DNA of 57,889 nucleotides, taken from positions 1-57,889 of the forward strand of contig JAUSAU010000057.1 of assembly GCA_030652345.1 (NCBI GenBank), in the 5' to 3' direction. Below the pieces are notes generated by a model, which worked only from the letters and a program-made list of their open reading frames with translations, made no database searches and had not been told where the DNA came from. Each line of letters begins with the position of its first letter. The first letter of the stretch is position 1. Positions 1-7,971 of the stretch are shown one piece after another. The position numbers and the translations under genes are program-made. This DNA is from Coriobacteriia bacterium. Its GTDB lineage: Bacteria > Actinomycetota > Coriobacteriia > Anaerosomatales > PALSA-660.

Positions 1-327
1 GACGAGCAGATCCTCATGGAGACGGCCAAGTCCGTCCGCGAGGACTTCCTCCAGCAGAACGCGTTCCGCGACGACGACCAGTTCACCTCGCTCGCCAAGC
101 AGGACCGTCTGCTCGCGACCATCCTGCTCTTCCACGAGAAGGCGCTGGCGGCCGCCGCGTCCGGAGCGGCGTTGCGCGACATCTTCGCCGCTCCCGTGCG
201 CGAGCGCATCGCGCGCGCCAAGTACGTGACCGAGGACGCGGCCCCGGCCGAGTTCGACGCCATCGCGGCCGAGATCGAGACGCAGCTCGTCGGGCAGGGT
301 TCGCCGAAGGAAGGTGGCACGCGATGA
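1..327 (+). CDS. atpA: V-type ATP synthase subunit A, C-terminal fragment
   Basis: Open from base 1 in frame 1 to a TGA at 325-327, so only the last 108 residues are present. The end resembles the C-terminal helical domain of the catalytic A subunit, including the QQNAF stretch that follows the conserved REDFL segment. In the complex this subunit binds and hydrolyses or makes ATP in the cytoplasmic A3B3 head. The stop overlaps the ATG of subunit B by four bases (ATGA), implying translational coupling. The start and the Walker A region lie outside the window. Confidence 0.93.
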   Translation, partial: DEQILMETAKSVREDFLQQNAFRDDDQFTSLAKQDRLLATILLFHEKALAAAASGAALRDIFAAPVRERIARAKYVTEDAAPAEFDAIAAEIETQLVGQGSPKEGGTR

Positions 328-1739
328 TCCGCGAGTACACGACCACGCGCGACATCGTCGGGCCGCTGCTGCTCGTCGAGAAGGTCGTCGACGTGAAGTA
401 CAACGAGCTCGTCGAGCTCGAGTACCCGGACGGGACCCGCTCGCTCGGCAACGTGCTCGAGGTGAGCGGCGACGTCGCGCTCGTCCAGGCGTTCGGCGGC
501 ACGCGCGGCTCGAACCCGGAGCAGACGAAGGTCCGTTTCCTCGGACGCTCGCTCGAACTCGGTGTGAGCCGCGACATGCTCGGGCGCGTCTTCGACGGCT
601 TGGGCCGGCCGCGCGACGGCGGGCCGGACATCATCCCGGAGAAGCGCACCTCGATCTACGGCGACCCGATCAACCCGACGGCGCGCGACTTTCCCGACGA
701 CTTCATCCAGACGGGCATCTCGGCCATCGACGGCCTCAACCCGCTCGTGCGCGGCCAGAAGCTCCCGGTCTTCTCCGGCTCCGGCCTGCCGCACAACGAG
801 GTCGCCGCGCAGATCGCGCGTCAGGCGGCCGTGCTCAACCGCTCCGACGACCCGACGAAGGTCGGCGACCGCCTCGAGGGCGAGTTCGCCGTCGTCTTCG
901 CGGCGATGGGCATCACCTTCGAGGACGCCGACTTCTTCGAGCGCGAGTTCCGTTCGACCTCGGCCATCGAGCGTGCGGTGCTCTTCCTCAACCTCGCGGA
1001 CGACCCGGCCGTCGAGCGCATCGCGACCCCGCGTATGGCGCTCACCGCCGCCGAGTACCTCGCCTACGAGTGCGACATGCACGTGCTCGTCATCCTCACC
1101 GACATGACCTACTACTGCGAGGCGCTGCGTGAGGTCTCCGCCGCCCGCAAGGAGGTGCCTGGTCGCCGTGGCTACCCCGGCTACCTCTACACGGACCTCG
1201 CGACGCTGTACGAGCGCGCCGGCCGCGTGAAGGGTCGCAAGGGCTCCATCACGCAGGTGCCGATCCTCTCGATGCCCGACGACGACAAGACGCACCCGAT
1301 CCCGGACCTCACCGGCTACATCACCGAAGGTCAGATCATCCTCGACCGTTCGCTGCACCGCCGGGGCGTCTACCCGCCCGTGGCCGTCCTGCCGTCGCTG
1401 TCGCGGCTCAAGCAGAAGGGCATCGGCGCGGGCAAGACGCGCGAGGACCACGCCGACCTCTCGAACCAGCTGTTCGGCGCGTACGCCCGTGGCATACAGG
1501 CGAAGGAACTCGCCGTGATCCTGGGTGAGGCCGCGCTGTCGGACTCCGACCGCGCGTTCGTCGCGTTCGCCGACGCGTTCGAGGACCGTTTCATCGCCCA
1601 GGGCCGGCACGAGGACCGCACGGTCACCGAGACGCTCGCACTGGGCTGGGAGCTCATGGCGCTGTTGCCGCGCACCGAACTCAAGCGCATCAAGGACGAG
1701 TACGTCGAACGCTATCTGCCCGTCGAGAAGGATGCCTAG
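324..1739 (+). CDS. atpB: V-type ATP synthase subunit B
   Basis: Encodes 471 residues, the usual length of the non-catalytic B subunit of V/A-type ATPases, which alternates with A in the peripheral head. Recognisable parts are the N-terminal beta-barrel ([20 protein letters not shown]), the [12 protein letters not shown] and [20 protein letters not shown] segments, and SGSGLPHNE in place of a true Walker A, as expected for B. The start ATG overlaps the stop of subunit A, and the end overlaps the start of the next small gene by eight bases, so it lies in a tightly coupled operon. Confidence 0.96.
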   Translation: MIREYTTTRDIVGPLLLVEKVVDVKYNELVELEYPDGTRSLGNVLEVSGDVALVQAFGGTRGSNPEQTKVRFLGRSLELGVSRDMLGRVFDGLGRPRDGGPDIIPEKRTSIYGDPINPTARDFPDDFIQTGISAIDGLNPLVRGQKLPVFSGSGLPHNEVAAQIARQAAVLNRSDDPTKVGDRLEGEFAVVFAAMGITFEDADFFEREFRSTSAIERAVLFLNLADDPAVERIATPRMALTAAEYLAYECDMHVLVILTDMTYYCEALREVSAARKEVPGRRGYPGYLYTDLATLYERAGRVKGRKGSITQVPILSMPDDDKTHPIPDLTGYITEGQIILDRSLHRRGVYPPVAVLPSLSRLKQKGIGAGKTREDHADLSNQLFGAYARGIQAKELAVILGEAALSDSDRAFVAFADAFEDRFIAQGRHEDRTVTETLALGWELMALLPRTELKRIKDEYVERYLPVEKDA

Positions 1740-1929
1740 CGTGCTGACCGCGCTCTACATAGCGCTCGGCGTACTGGTCGCGGCGGGGATCGCGATGCAG
1801 GTGTGGATGGCGCGCGCGTCGGGCGGACCGGGTGTGAAGTCCGGCACCGTCGTCGCCATCCGCGTCTTCAACGTGGCCATGCTGATCGTGGCCGCCGGCC
1901 TGGTCGTCTACGCTATCGCGGGGAGATGA
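1732..1929 (+). CDS. small two-helix membrane protein inside the V-ATPase operon
   Basis: A 65-residue protein with two hydrophobic helices (about residues 4-25 and 40-62) joined by a short polar loop, ending AIAGR. The ATG at 1732 overlaps the end of subunit B by eight bases; a GTG at 1741, just after the B stop, is the alternative start. It ends four bases before subunit D, so it is almost certainly co-transcribed and translated with the ATPase. I do not recognise a family. It is too short to be the I or K subunit; an accessory or assembly factor is possible but is inference. Confidence 0.7.
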   Translation: MPSVLTALYIALGVLVAAGIAMQVWMARASGGPGVKSGTVVAIRVFNVAMLIVAAGLVVYAIAGR

Positions 1930-1933
1930 GCCG

Positions 1934-2572
1934 GTGCCGCCGCTTCGCGTGAACCCGAACCGCATGGAACTGCTCAAACTGCGCCGGCGCGGCGATGTCG
2001 CACGGCGCGGCCACAAGCTGCTCAAGGACAAGCTCGACGAGCTGATGAAGGAGTTCCTCGCGCGCATCGCCGAGGTGCGGCGTTTACGCACCGGCGTCGA
2101 GGCGGAACTCGCCGCGTCGTTCGGGCTGCTGTCGATCGCGCGTGCCGAGGCGGGCAGCGCCACGCTCGCTCAGGCGCTCATGTCGGGCGAACCCGGCGAG
2201 CTGCTCACGGTGACCGAGAAACCCGTGATGAGCGTCCGCATCCCGATCATGACGGTGGGCGAGCTGCCGGAGCGCGGCGGCTATTCGTTCGCCACGACGC
2301 CGGCGGTGCTCGACGGCGCACTGTCGCAGCTGGCTGAGGTCGTTCCCCGCATGCTCGAGCTCGCCGAGCGCGAGAAGGCCATCGAGCTGCTCGCCGCGGA
2401 GATCGAGCGGACGCGCCGGCGCGTGAACGCCCTCGAGTACGTGCTCATCCCGCAGATCGACGAGACCGTGCGCGACATCCGCATGAAGCTCGACGAAGCG
2501 GAGCGCGGCAACCTGACGCGGCTCATGAAGGTCAAGGAGATGGTCGAGCGGGCGCAGGGCGACGGGCTGTAG
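1934..2572 (+). CDS. atpD: V-type ATP synthase subunit D
   Basis: A 212-residue protein of the D subunit family, which forms the central rotor shaft between the A3B3 head and the membrane ring. The N-terminal MELLKLRRR..ARRGHKLLKDKLDEL segment and the C-terminal RRVNALEYVLIPQIDETVRDI segment are family signatures, separated by a long predicted coiled coil. The GTG at 1934 gives the N-terminus PPLRVNPNRMELLKLRR; the family often starts close to this point. It is the last gene before a strong terminator hairpin, so it ends the operon. Confidence 0.95.
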   Translation: MPPLRVNPNRMELLKLRRRGDVARRGHKLLKDKLDELMKEFLARIAEVRRLRTGVEAELAASFGLLSIARAEAGSATLAQALMSGEPGELLTVTEKPVMSVRIPIMTVGELPERGGYSFATTPAVLDGALSQLAEVVPRMLELAEREKAIELLAAEIERTRRRVNALEYVLIPQIDETVRDIRMKLDEAERGNLTRLMKVKEMVERAQGDGL

Positions 2573-2600
2573 GCCGCCGCTTCTCATTACAGGCAAAGCG

Positions 2601-2626
2601 AAGGGCCGCCCCGAGGGGCGGCCCTT
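2601..2626. terminator. intrinsic terminator between convergent operons
   Basis: A perfect 12-base-pair stem (2601-2612 with 2615-2626) of AAGGGCCGCCCC against GGGGCGGCCCTT, with A residues on one side and T residues on the other. It lies between the stops of the V-ATPase operon (plus) and the pilin operon (minus) and can serve both. Confidence 0.85.
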
Positions 2627-2675
2627 CCTGCGACCGGGGGCGTGGCGGCGCCCCGTTCGCAGCCGCATGAGACGG

Positions 2676-3560
2676 CTAGGGGACGGCGGGCGTGACGCCG
2701 ATGTTGCCGAAGTTGGCCGTGGACTTGTCCCATGTTCCCAGACCGGCCTGACCCTGGGAGTAGGTGCTGTCGGTGGTGTTGATCACGATGACGCCGTCGA
2801 CTTTGACGACGATCCGGTTCCCGACCGCCGTGATCTGGACGGCGTGCTGAGCGTTGTATGCGCTGAAGCCGCTCGGCATCGGCGTCGAGGCGATCGTTCC
2901 CTGCATCTCCCCGTCGATGCTCTTGCGCAACGAGAACGTCTTGTGGTCAGGGTCGTACTGGAAGCTGTAGCCGGTCGGGCCCTTGGATCCCTGCGTCGCG
3001 CGGAAGAACATGCTGTATCCGTGGCCCTGGCTGAGTATCGCGGTCGTGGAGATCGTGACATCCTTCCACGCGGCATCGCCGTAGAGCGCCGCGTTCTTGT
3101 CCCGGCGGGGGTCGGGTGTCATCCATCCGCCGGCCCAGGTCCACGCCCCGTTCAGCGTCTTCCACCAGCCCGGAGCGCTCCCCGGTGAGAAGAGCAGGTC
3201 GGCGAGTCCGCTGTAGTGCACGGAACAGTAGAGGCTGTCGTCGCCCCCCACGGACTTCGAGTCGAAGACGTAGACCCCCTTCGACGGACAAACGGGGGCC
3301 GCTTTGAGGTATCCGTCGGCCACGATGTCTCCGACGTTGAGCGATGAGGTGCCCTCCCGGGCACGATGCGTCGCCGCAGCGCGTTCGACGACCGTGCGAC
3401 TCGCCAAGCACGCTCCCGCGGCGGCGGCTTTAGAGCTCGCGGAGAAGACCGGGATGGCGATCGCGACCAGCGCGCCGAGAATGAGCACGACGGTCATGAG
3501 TTCGACCAAGGTGAAGCCGTCGTCGGCATGAGGCGATGGCGTCGCTCCGATGAAATACAT
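2676..3560 (-). CDS. type IV pilin-like protein with beta-sandwich C-terminal domain (copy 1)
   Basis: A 294-residue prepilin. After a short leader, the class III processing site and hydrophobic helix read G|FTLVELMTVVLILGALVA, with the cleavage Gly and Glu+5 present. Residues about 40-115 form a pilin head with the CPSKGVYVFD...YCSVH cysteine motif. The last 150 residues or so (GDAAWKDVTIS to FGNIGVTPAVP) look like a concanavalin/LamG-type beta-sandwich, an unusual addition to a pilin. The AGAGGAGA ribosome site lies five to six bases before the ATG. It is last in the operon and follows a close paralogue by 12 bases. Confidence 0.85.
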   Translation of the reverse strand: MYFIGATPSPHADDGFTLVELMTVVLILGALVAIAIPVFSASSKAAAAGACLASRTVVERAAATHRAREGTSSLNVGDIVADGYLKAAPVCPSKGVYVFDSKSVGGDDSLYCSVHYSGLADLLFSPGSAPGWWKTLNGAWTWAGGWMTPDPRRDKNAALYGDAAWKDVTISTTAILSQGHGYSMFFRATQGSKGPTGYSFQYDPDHKTFSLRKSIDGEMQGTIASTPMPSGFSAYNAQHAVQITAVGNRIVVKVDGVIVINTTDSTYSQGQAGLGTWDKSTANFGNIGVTPAVP

Positions 3561-3572
3561 GCTGGCTCTCCT

Positions 3573-4448
3573 CTACGGTACTGCCGGAGTCACGTTGACA
3601 GGCCCGAACTGGACGTTGCTGGTGCCCCACGTGCGGAAGCCGGCCTGTCCCTGGGTGAAGGTGGAGTCGACGGTGTCGATGACGATGACGCCGTCCACCT
3701 TCACGATGATGTGGTTGCCGATGGTCGTGATCGTGACGTCGTGTGGTGCACCGTTCACGACGAAACCCGAGGGCATGGCGGTCGTCGCGATCGGTCCGCT
3801 CTCTGCACCCGCGGTGACCTTGCGCAGGACGAACTTGTTGCCCAGCCCGGGGTCGTACTGGAAGCAGTAGCCTGACGGCAGTCCGGTACCGTCGACGGTC
3901 GTGCGGAAGTAGAGCCCGTAGCCCGAGCCGGAGTTGAGGATGGCCTTGGTCGAGATGGTGATGTCCTTCCAGGCGGCATCACCGAAGACGCCCCGGTTCT
4001 GCCAGTGGGCAAGGCTGGGTGTCAGCCAGCCATTGCTCGATGACCACCCACCCATGAGACCCCTGAGCCAGCTGGACTGATTGCCCGGATCCCCGCCGAA
4101 CAGGAGCCCGGCCAGCCCGGCGAAGTGCACGGAGCAGTAGACGGAGTCGTCGCCGCCACTCTGGCGGGAGTCGAAGACGTAGACGCCGCGCGAGGGGCAG
4201 ACGGGCAACGCCTTGAGGTAACCCTTGGAGACGAGCTCGCTCACGCTTGCGACCGATGTGCCCACCTTGCTGGAGTAGGTAGCCGCCGCGCGCTCCACGA
4301 TCGTCCGGCTCGCGAAGCAGGTCACGGCCGCCGCCTGTTTCGTCGTGGCCGAGTAGACCGGGATCGCGATGGCAACGAGGGCGCCCAGGATGAGTACGAC
4401 GGTCATCAACTCGACGAGTGTGAATCCTTCCTCGTTGCGGGCGCACAT
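3573..4448 (-). CDS. type IV pilin-like protein with beta-sandwich C-terminal domain (copy 2)
   Basis: A paralogue of the downstream pilin with the same order: short leader, G|FTLVELMTVVLILGALVA processing site, pilin head with CPSRGVYVFD...YCSVH, then a beta-rich tail of about 150 residues ending GPVNVTPAVP. The ATG at 4448 is chosen because GGTGGTGAG sits six bases upstream; an ATG at 4454 overlaps the upstream stop (ATGA) and is equally in frame. The tandem arrangement and near-identical N-termini indicate duplication, with the tail domains diverging more than the helix. Processing by a prepilin peptidase encoded elsewhere is assumed. Confidence 0.85.
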   Translation of the reverse strand: MCARNEEGFTLVELMTVVLILGALVAIAIPVYSATTKQAAAVTCFASRTIVERAAATYSSKVGTSVASVSELVSKGYLKALPVCPSRGVYVFDSRQSGGDDSVYCSVHFAGLAGLLFGGDPGNQSSWLRGLMGGWSSSNGWLTPSLAHWQNRGVFGDAAWKDITISTKAILNSGSGYGLYFRTTVDGTGLPSGYCFQYDPGLGNKFVLRKVTAGAESGPIATTAMPSGFVVNGAPHDVTITTIGNHIIVKVDGVIVIDTVDSTFTQGQAGFRTWGTSNVQFGPVNVTPAVP

Positions 4449-4450
4449 GG

Positions 4451-4981
4451 TCATCTCACCACCGGGAGCCGCGTCGCGGTCGACGCACTGATCTCGGACA
4501 GCCCGTGGCGGTCCGGGTTGGGGCACGCGATGATCGTCGCGTCGCCGACCGTGGTCACGAGGTATGTGGAGCCGCTCGCAGGGCAGGTGAGGCCCCTGAC
4601 CGTCCGGCCCTCTGTCGCGTCCGCGAGCGCGATCCAGAGGTTGCTGATGCAGGTATCCGTCGTCGCATCGGTGTCCTTCGTCCCGTCGCGCAGCGGCTTG
4701 GGGGGCGACACGGCCGTGAGGAGCGCCGGCGCCTGCAGGAGGATGACGGCGACCGACAGCACGAGAAGGGCCCCGGTCACCACTCGCCGGATGATGATCA
4801 GACGCTTCTCTTTGTCAGCGGACTTCCCGGCGTTCGCGGCCGTGCTCTTGGCCCGCTCTCGCTCGAGACGGGCACCGGCCTGTTCGGTGTCGCACTGCAT
4901 ACACAGAGGGGCGGGGTCGCTCGTGCCCAGTGCGTTGCCGCAGCGCTCGCAGTAACATGCGTCGTTCCGCTTCTCGTCCAT
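4451..4981 (-). CDS. zinc-ribbon, single-helix membrane protein with pilin-head-like motif
   Basis: 176 residues. The N-terminus carries two CxxC pairs (CYCERCG and CMQC), a zinc-ribbon pattern; a basic linker leads to one transmembrane helix (about residues 62-88). The external part has CISNLWIALADA..., then CPASGSTY and CPNPDRHG. The same CPxxGxY...Cx2-3H pattern occurs in the heads of the two pilins downstream, so this is probably a pilin-related membrane partner, although it lacks a prepilin cleavage site. It sits one base after the ATPase gene and overlaps the next pilin start region. Function unknown. Confidence 0.75.
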   Translation of the reverse strand: MDEKRNDACYCERCGNALGTSDPAPLCMQCDTEQAGARLERERAKSTAANAGKSADKEKRLIIIRRVVTGALLVLSVAVILLQAPALLTAVSPPKPLRDGTKDTDATTDTCISNLWIALADATEGRTVRGLTCPASGSTYLVTTVGDATIIACPNPDRHGLSEISASTATRLPVVR

Positions 4982-4982
4982 G

Positions 4983-7658
4983 TCACATCGCCCTCTGTCG
5001 ACGGTCGGAATTCGAGATCACCCTCTGGACGCGCGCGAGGAGCACGTCCTGTCTCACCGGTTTGTGGATGAAGTCGGCGGCTCCGAGCGCGAGCCCGCGG
5101 GCCTCATCCTCAGGGGTGTCGCTTCCTGTCAGCATGATCACCGGAGTCGGGATCGGCTGTTGGGAGACGACCTCGAGCAACGCGAACCCGTCGAGCGTCG
5201 GCATCTGGACGTCGGCGATGATCAGGTCGAAGTGCGAACCACCGAGCGCGACCAGGGCTGCGCCGCCATCGATCGCACACGTCACGTCGTAGCCTGCGCG
5301 CTCGAGCATTCGTCGTACGTAGGCGCGCGCGTCCTCGTCGTCCTCGGCCAGAAGGATGCGCGCGGCGATCGCCCGCACGCTCGCGGGCTCGCTCGCGGGC
5401 CCGCCTGACACTGCGGGCGATCGCGGAGCGGGCCGCGGCGTCGCCGGGAGCTCGGGGGCGTCGATGTGCCAGACGGCGTCTGCGGCGGCAGTCGTGGCCG
5501 CGCGCGCGGAGTCGCTTTGCATCGCGGCGAGTTCCTCGGTCAGGATGCGCTCGAAGACATCCGCAGGGGAGAACGTGAAGGCGCGCACCTTCTCGATCGC
5601 GTGGTCGTACATCAGATAGTCGCCGCGCTTGCGCTGGAAGCTCCTGATCTCGGAGACCGGCGCACCGGAGCGCACCATCTCCTGGATCTCCGGGTCGAAG
5701 TCGATGACCTCGTCGACGGCCTCGCGGCCTGCGTAGCCTGTGCCTGAGCAGGCGATGCAGCCGACGGGGTGCGCGACCTGCTCCGGCACGTCGGACGTGA
5801 ACGGCGCGAGCCAGGCGCGCTCCTCCTCCGTGATCGGATCGACGCTGCGGCAGTGCGGACAGAGCCTCTTGATGAGCCTCTGCGCGATGATGCAGAGGAG
5901 GGCCTCGCCCATCACGTCACGGGTCACACCGAGGCGCTCGAGACGGAAGACCGCAGTCGTGGCGTTGGTGGTGTGCAGGGTGGTGATGGTCAGGTGCCCG
6001 GTCGACGCGAAGTCCATGGCCATCCGCGCCGAGTAGGTGTCGCGGATCTCGCCGAGGAAGAGCACGTCGGGGTCCTGACGCACGACGGAGCGCAGGAGTG
6101 ACTCGAACGTCACGCCCGCCTTCTCGTTGACCTGCTGCTGGTTGGCGAAGGTGATCCGGTACTCGACCGGGTCCTCGATGGTGAGCACCGAGCGCCGCCG
6201 TCCGTCGATGCTCGAGATGAGCGAGTATATGGTGGTCGTCTTACCCGAGCCGGTCATGCCGACGATGAGGATCAGGCCGTTGCTGCGCTGCGCGAACCCG
6301 TGCAACTGGTCGGACTGGTTCTCCGTGAGTCCGAGTTCCGTGAGCGGCTTGGCCTCTGCGGTCACCTCGAGCAGCCGCATGATCAGCGACTCGCCTTCAG
6401 GCGTGGAGGTCGTGGCCAGCCGCAACTTGTAGCGCCCGCCCGCGACGTCCGCTTCGAGACTGCCGTCCTGGGGCTTCCGCCGCTCTGCTATGTCGAGTCC
6501 GGCGAGCGCCTTGAGCCGCGAGATGAGCATCGCGGCGGTCGTTCGCTTGAGCGTCACGAAGTCGCGCAGGTCACCGTCGACGCGGAACCGGACGACCGTG
6601 TTGTTCTCCTTGGGCTCGATGTGGATGTCGCTCGCTTTCTGCTGGACGGCGGCGACGATCATGTTGTTGGCGATGTAGGTGACGGGGCCGGTATCGGTCG
6701 TGTCGATCTCGGCGTCTTCCGCGGCCTTGCGCAGATTCGCCGTGCCCATCGACGGGTCGGAGAAGGAGTGGACGGGCTCGGCGTCGCCCGGTTCACTCGA
6801 CTCTTCCTCGGCCTCCTGTGCGCCGGTCAGCAGCGCCATGATCACGCGCGGCTCGGCGATCGAGAGGTTGAGGTTGCGCCCTCCGGAGAAGTTGCGGATC
6901 GTCTCGAGCAGTTCCCAGTTGAACGGATTGGCGACGACCAGCCCGTGCGACTCGCCTTCGCGGATCGGCACGACGAGGTTCTTGCGGCAGAACGGGGTGG
7001 GCAGCGCGCCAAGGTCGATGTCCTTCGGGTCGATCGCGGTGACCCGCGGGACCTTGAGGAAGTCGGCGAGCATCTGGCCCATCTCCGGCTGGCTCACACC
7101 GGTCTTCTGGCCGACCGCGTACATCTCCTCCGAGCGCATGGTCGTGATGAGTTCGCGCATGCCGGTGTCCCCGCCGACCCGGGCGAGCAGATGCTCCCGG
7201 AAGGCGACGAAGTCCGAGGGCGCGAGACGCTCGGTCCAGTCCAGCTCCGCGCACGTGAGCTCCTGCCAGCGCACGGCCGTGAGCAGGTGCATGCGGATCA
7301 CGTCGATGAGCTCCGCCGGCCGGAACGGCTTCGTCATGTAGTCGACGGCGCCGAGTGCGAACGCCTTGGCCTTGTCGTGCTCCTCCCCGAGCGCCGTCAG
7401 GAACACGACGGGGATGGCGGAGAGCTCACAGTCGGCCTGCAGCTGACGGCACACCTCGTACCCGTCCATGTGCGGCATCATCACGTCGAGCAGGATCAGC
7501 GCCGGCGGATTGGCTCGCGCCCGCGCCAGGCCTGCCGCGCCGTCGGGAGCGGACTCCACGCCGTACCCCGCGCCCGCCACGGTCAATTCGATGAGGTCCC
7601 GGATGTCGGGATCGTCGTCGATGGACAGGATGTGCGCCGGAAGCGCGTATTCAGGCAT
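4983..7658 (-). CDS. receiver-PilB/GspE-receiver fusion: pilus extension ATPase with two REC domains
   Basis: 891 residues. Domain order: N-terminal receiver (about 1-125, phosphoacceptor D58 in LILLDVMMP, K in MTKPF); a MshEN/GspE N-terminal-like region (about 140-290); a secretion ATPase core with Walker A GMTGSGKTTT near 467, Asp box TIEDPVEYR, Walker B VLFLGEIRD, His box TTLHTTNA and a CPHC...CIAC zinc motif; and a C-terminal receiver (about 765-890, D in LIIADVQMP). The ATPase family powers type IV pilus assembly at the inner membrane. The start overlaps the HPt gene by eight bases. An in-frame ATG at 7793 is rejected because it lies inside HPt. Confidence 0.92.
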   Translation of the reverse strand: MPEYALPAHILSIDDDPDIRDLIELTVAGAGYGVESAPDGAAGLARARANPPALILLDVMMPHMDGYEVCRQLQADCELSAIPVVFLTALGEEHDKAKAFALGAVDYMTKPFRPAELIDVIRMHLLTAVRWQELTCAELDWTERLAPSDFVAFREHLLARVGGDTGMRELITTMRSEEMYAVGQKTGVSQPEMGQMLADFLKVPRVTAIDPKDIDLGALPTPFCRKNLVVPIREGESHGLVVANPFNWELLETIRNFSGGRNLNLSIAEPRVIMALLTGAQEAEEESSEPGDAEPVHSFSDPSMGTANLRKAAEDAEIDTTDTGPVTYIANNMIVAAVQQKASDIHIEPKENNTVVRFRVDGDLRDFVTLKRTTAAMLISRLKALAGLDIAERRKPQDGSLEADVAGGRYKLRLATTSTPEGESLIMRLLEVTAEAKPLTELGLTENQSDQLHGFAQRSNGLILIVGMTGSGKTTTIYSLISSIDGRRRSVLTIEDPVEYRITFANQQQVNEKAGVTFESLLRSVVRQDPDVLFLGEIRDTYSARMAMDFASTGHLTITTLHTTNATTAVFRLERLGVTRDVMGEALLCIIAQRLIKRLCPHCRSVDPITEEERAWLAPFTSDVPEQVAHPVGCIACSGTGYAGREAVDEVIDFDPEIQEMVRSGAPVSEIRSFQRKRGDYLMYDHAIEKVRAFTFSPADVFERILTEELAAMQSDSARAATTAAADAVWHIDAPELPATPRPAPRSPAVSGGPASEPASVRAIAARILLAEDDEDARAYVRRMLERAGYDVTCAIDGGAALVALGGSHFDLIIADVQMPTLDGFALLEVVSQQPIPTPVIMLTGSDTPEDEARGLALGAADFIHKPVRQDVLLARVQRVISNSDRRQRAM

Positions 7659-7971
7659 AGTCGACCTCCACGTTCGCGAGGTAGTCGCGGAGGTCGGCGG
7701 TGGCGCTCTTGGCGGCGAACGGGTCACCGTCACGCCCGGCGTTCTCGAGCAGCGCGCCGATCGTCGTGAGCCCGTCGAAGCCGTAGCCTCCACCCGAGCC
7801 CTTCATGCTGTGTCCGATGATCCGCACGGTCTCCAGATCGGCGACCGCGAGGGCCGCCTCGAGCTTCGCGAGGTCGTCGTGACGCCGGCCGAGGTAGGTC
7901 GGGACGAGGTCGACCAGGTCCGGGTCCGGTACGACGGTGAACGGCCGCGTCCAGGCGCTGCGATCATCCAT
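7651..7971 (-). CDS. HPt phosphotransfer protein
   Basis: A 106-residue single-domain histidine phosphotransfer protein. The phosphorylatable histidine is H54 in RIIGHSMKGSGGGYGF, with the Lys and Gly residues typical of HPt domains. It overlaps the upstream hybrid kinase and the downstream REC-ATPase-REC gene by eight bases each, so the three products are made together. The context predicts that phosphate moves from the hybrid kinase receivers through this protein to one or both receivers on the pilus ATPase. Confidence 0.88.
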   Translation of the reverse strand: MDDRSAWTRPFTVVPDPDLVDLVPTYLGRRHDDLAKLEAALAVADLETVRIIGHSMKGSGGGYGFDGLTTIGALLENAGRDGDPFAAKSATADLRDYLANVEVDYA

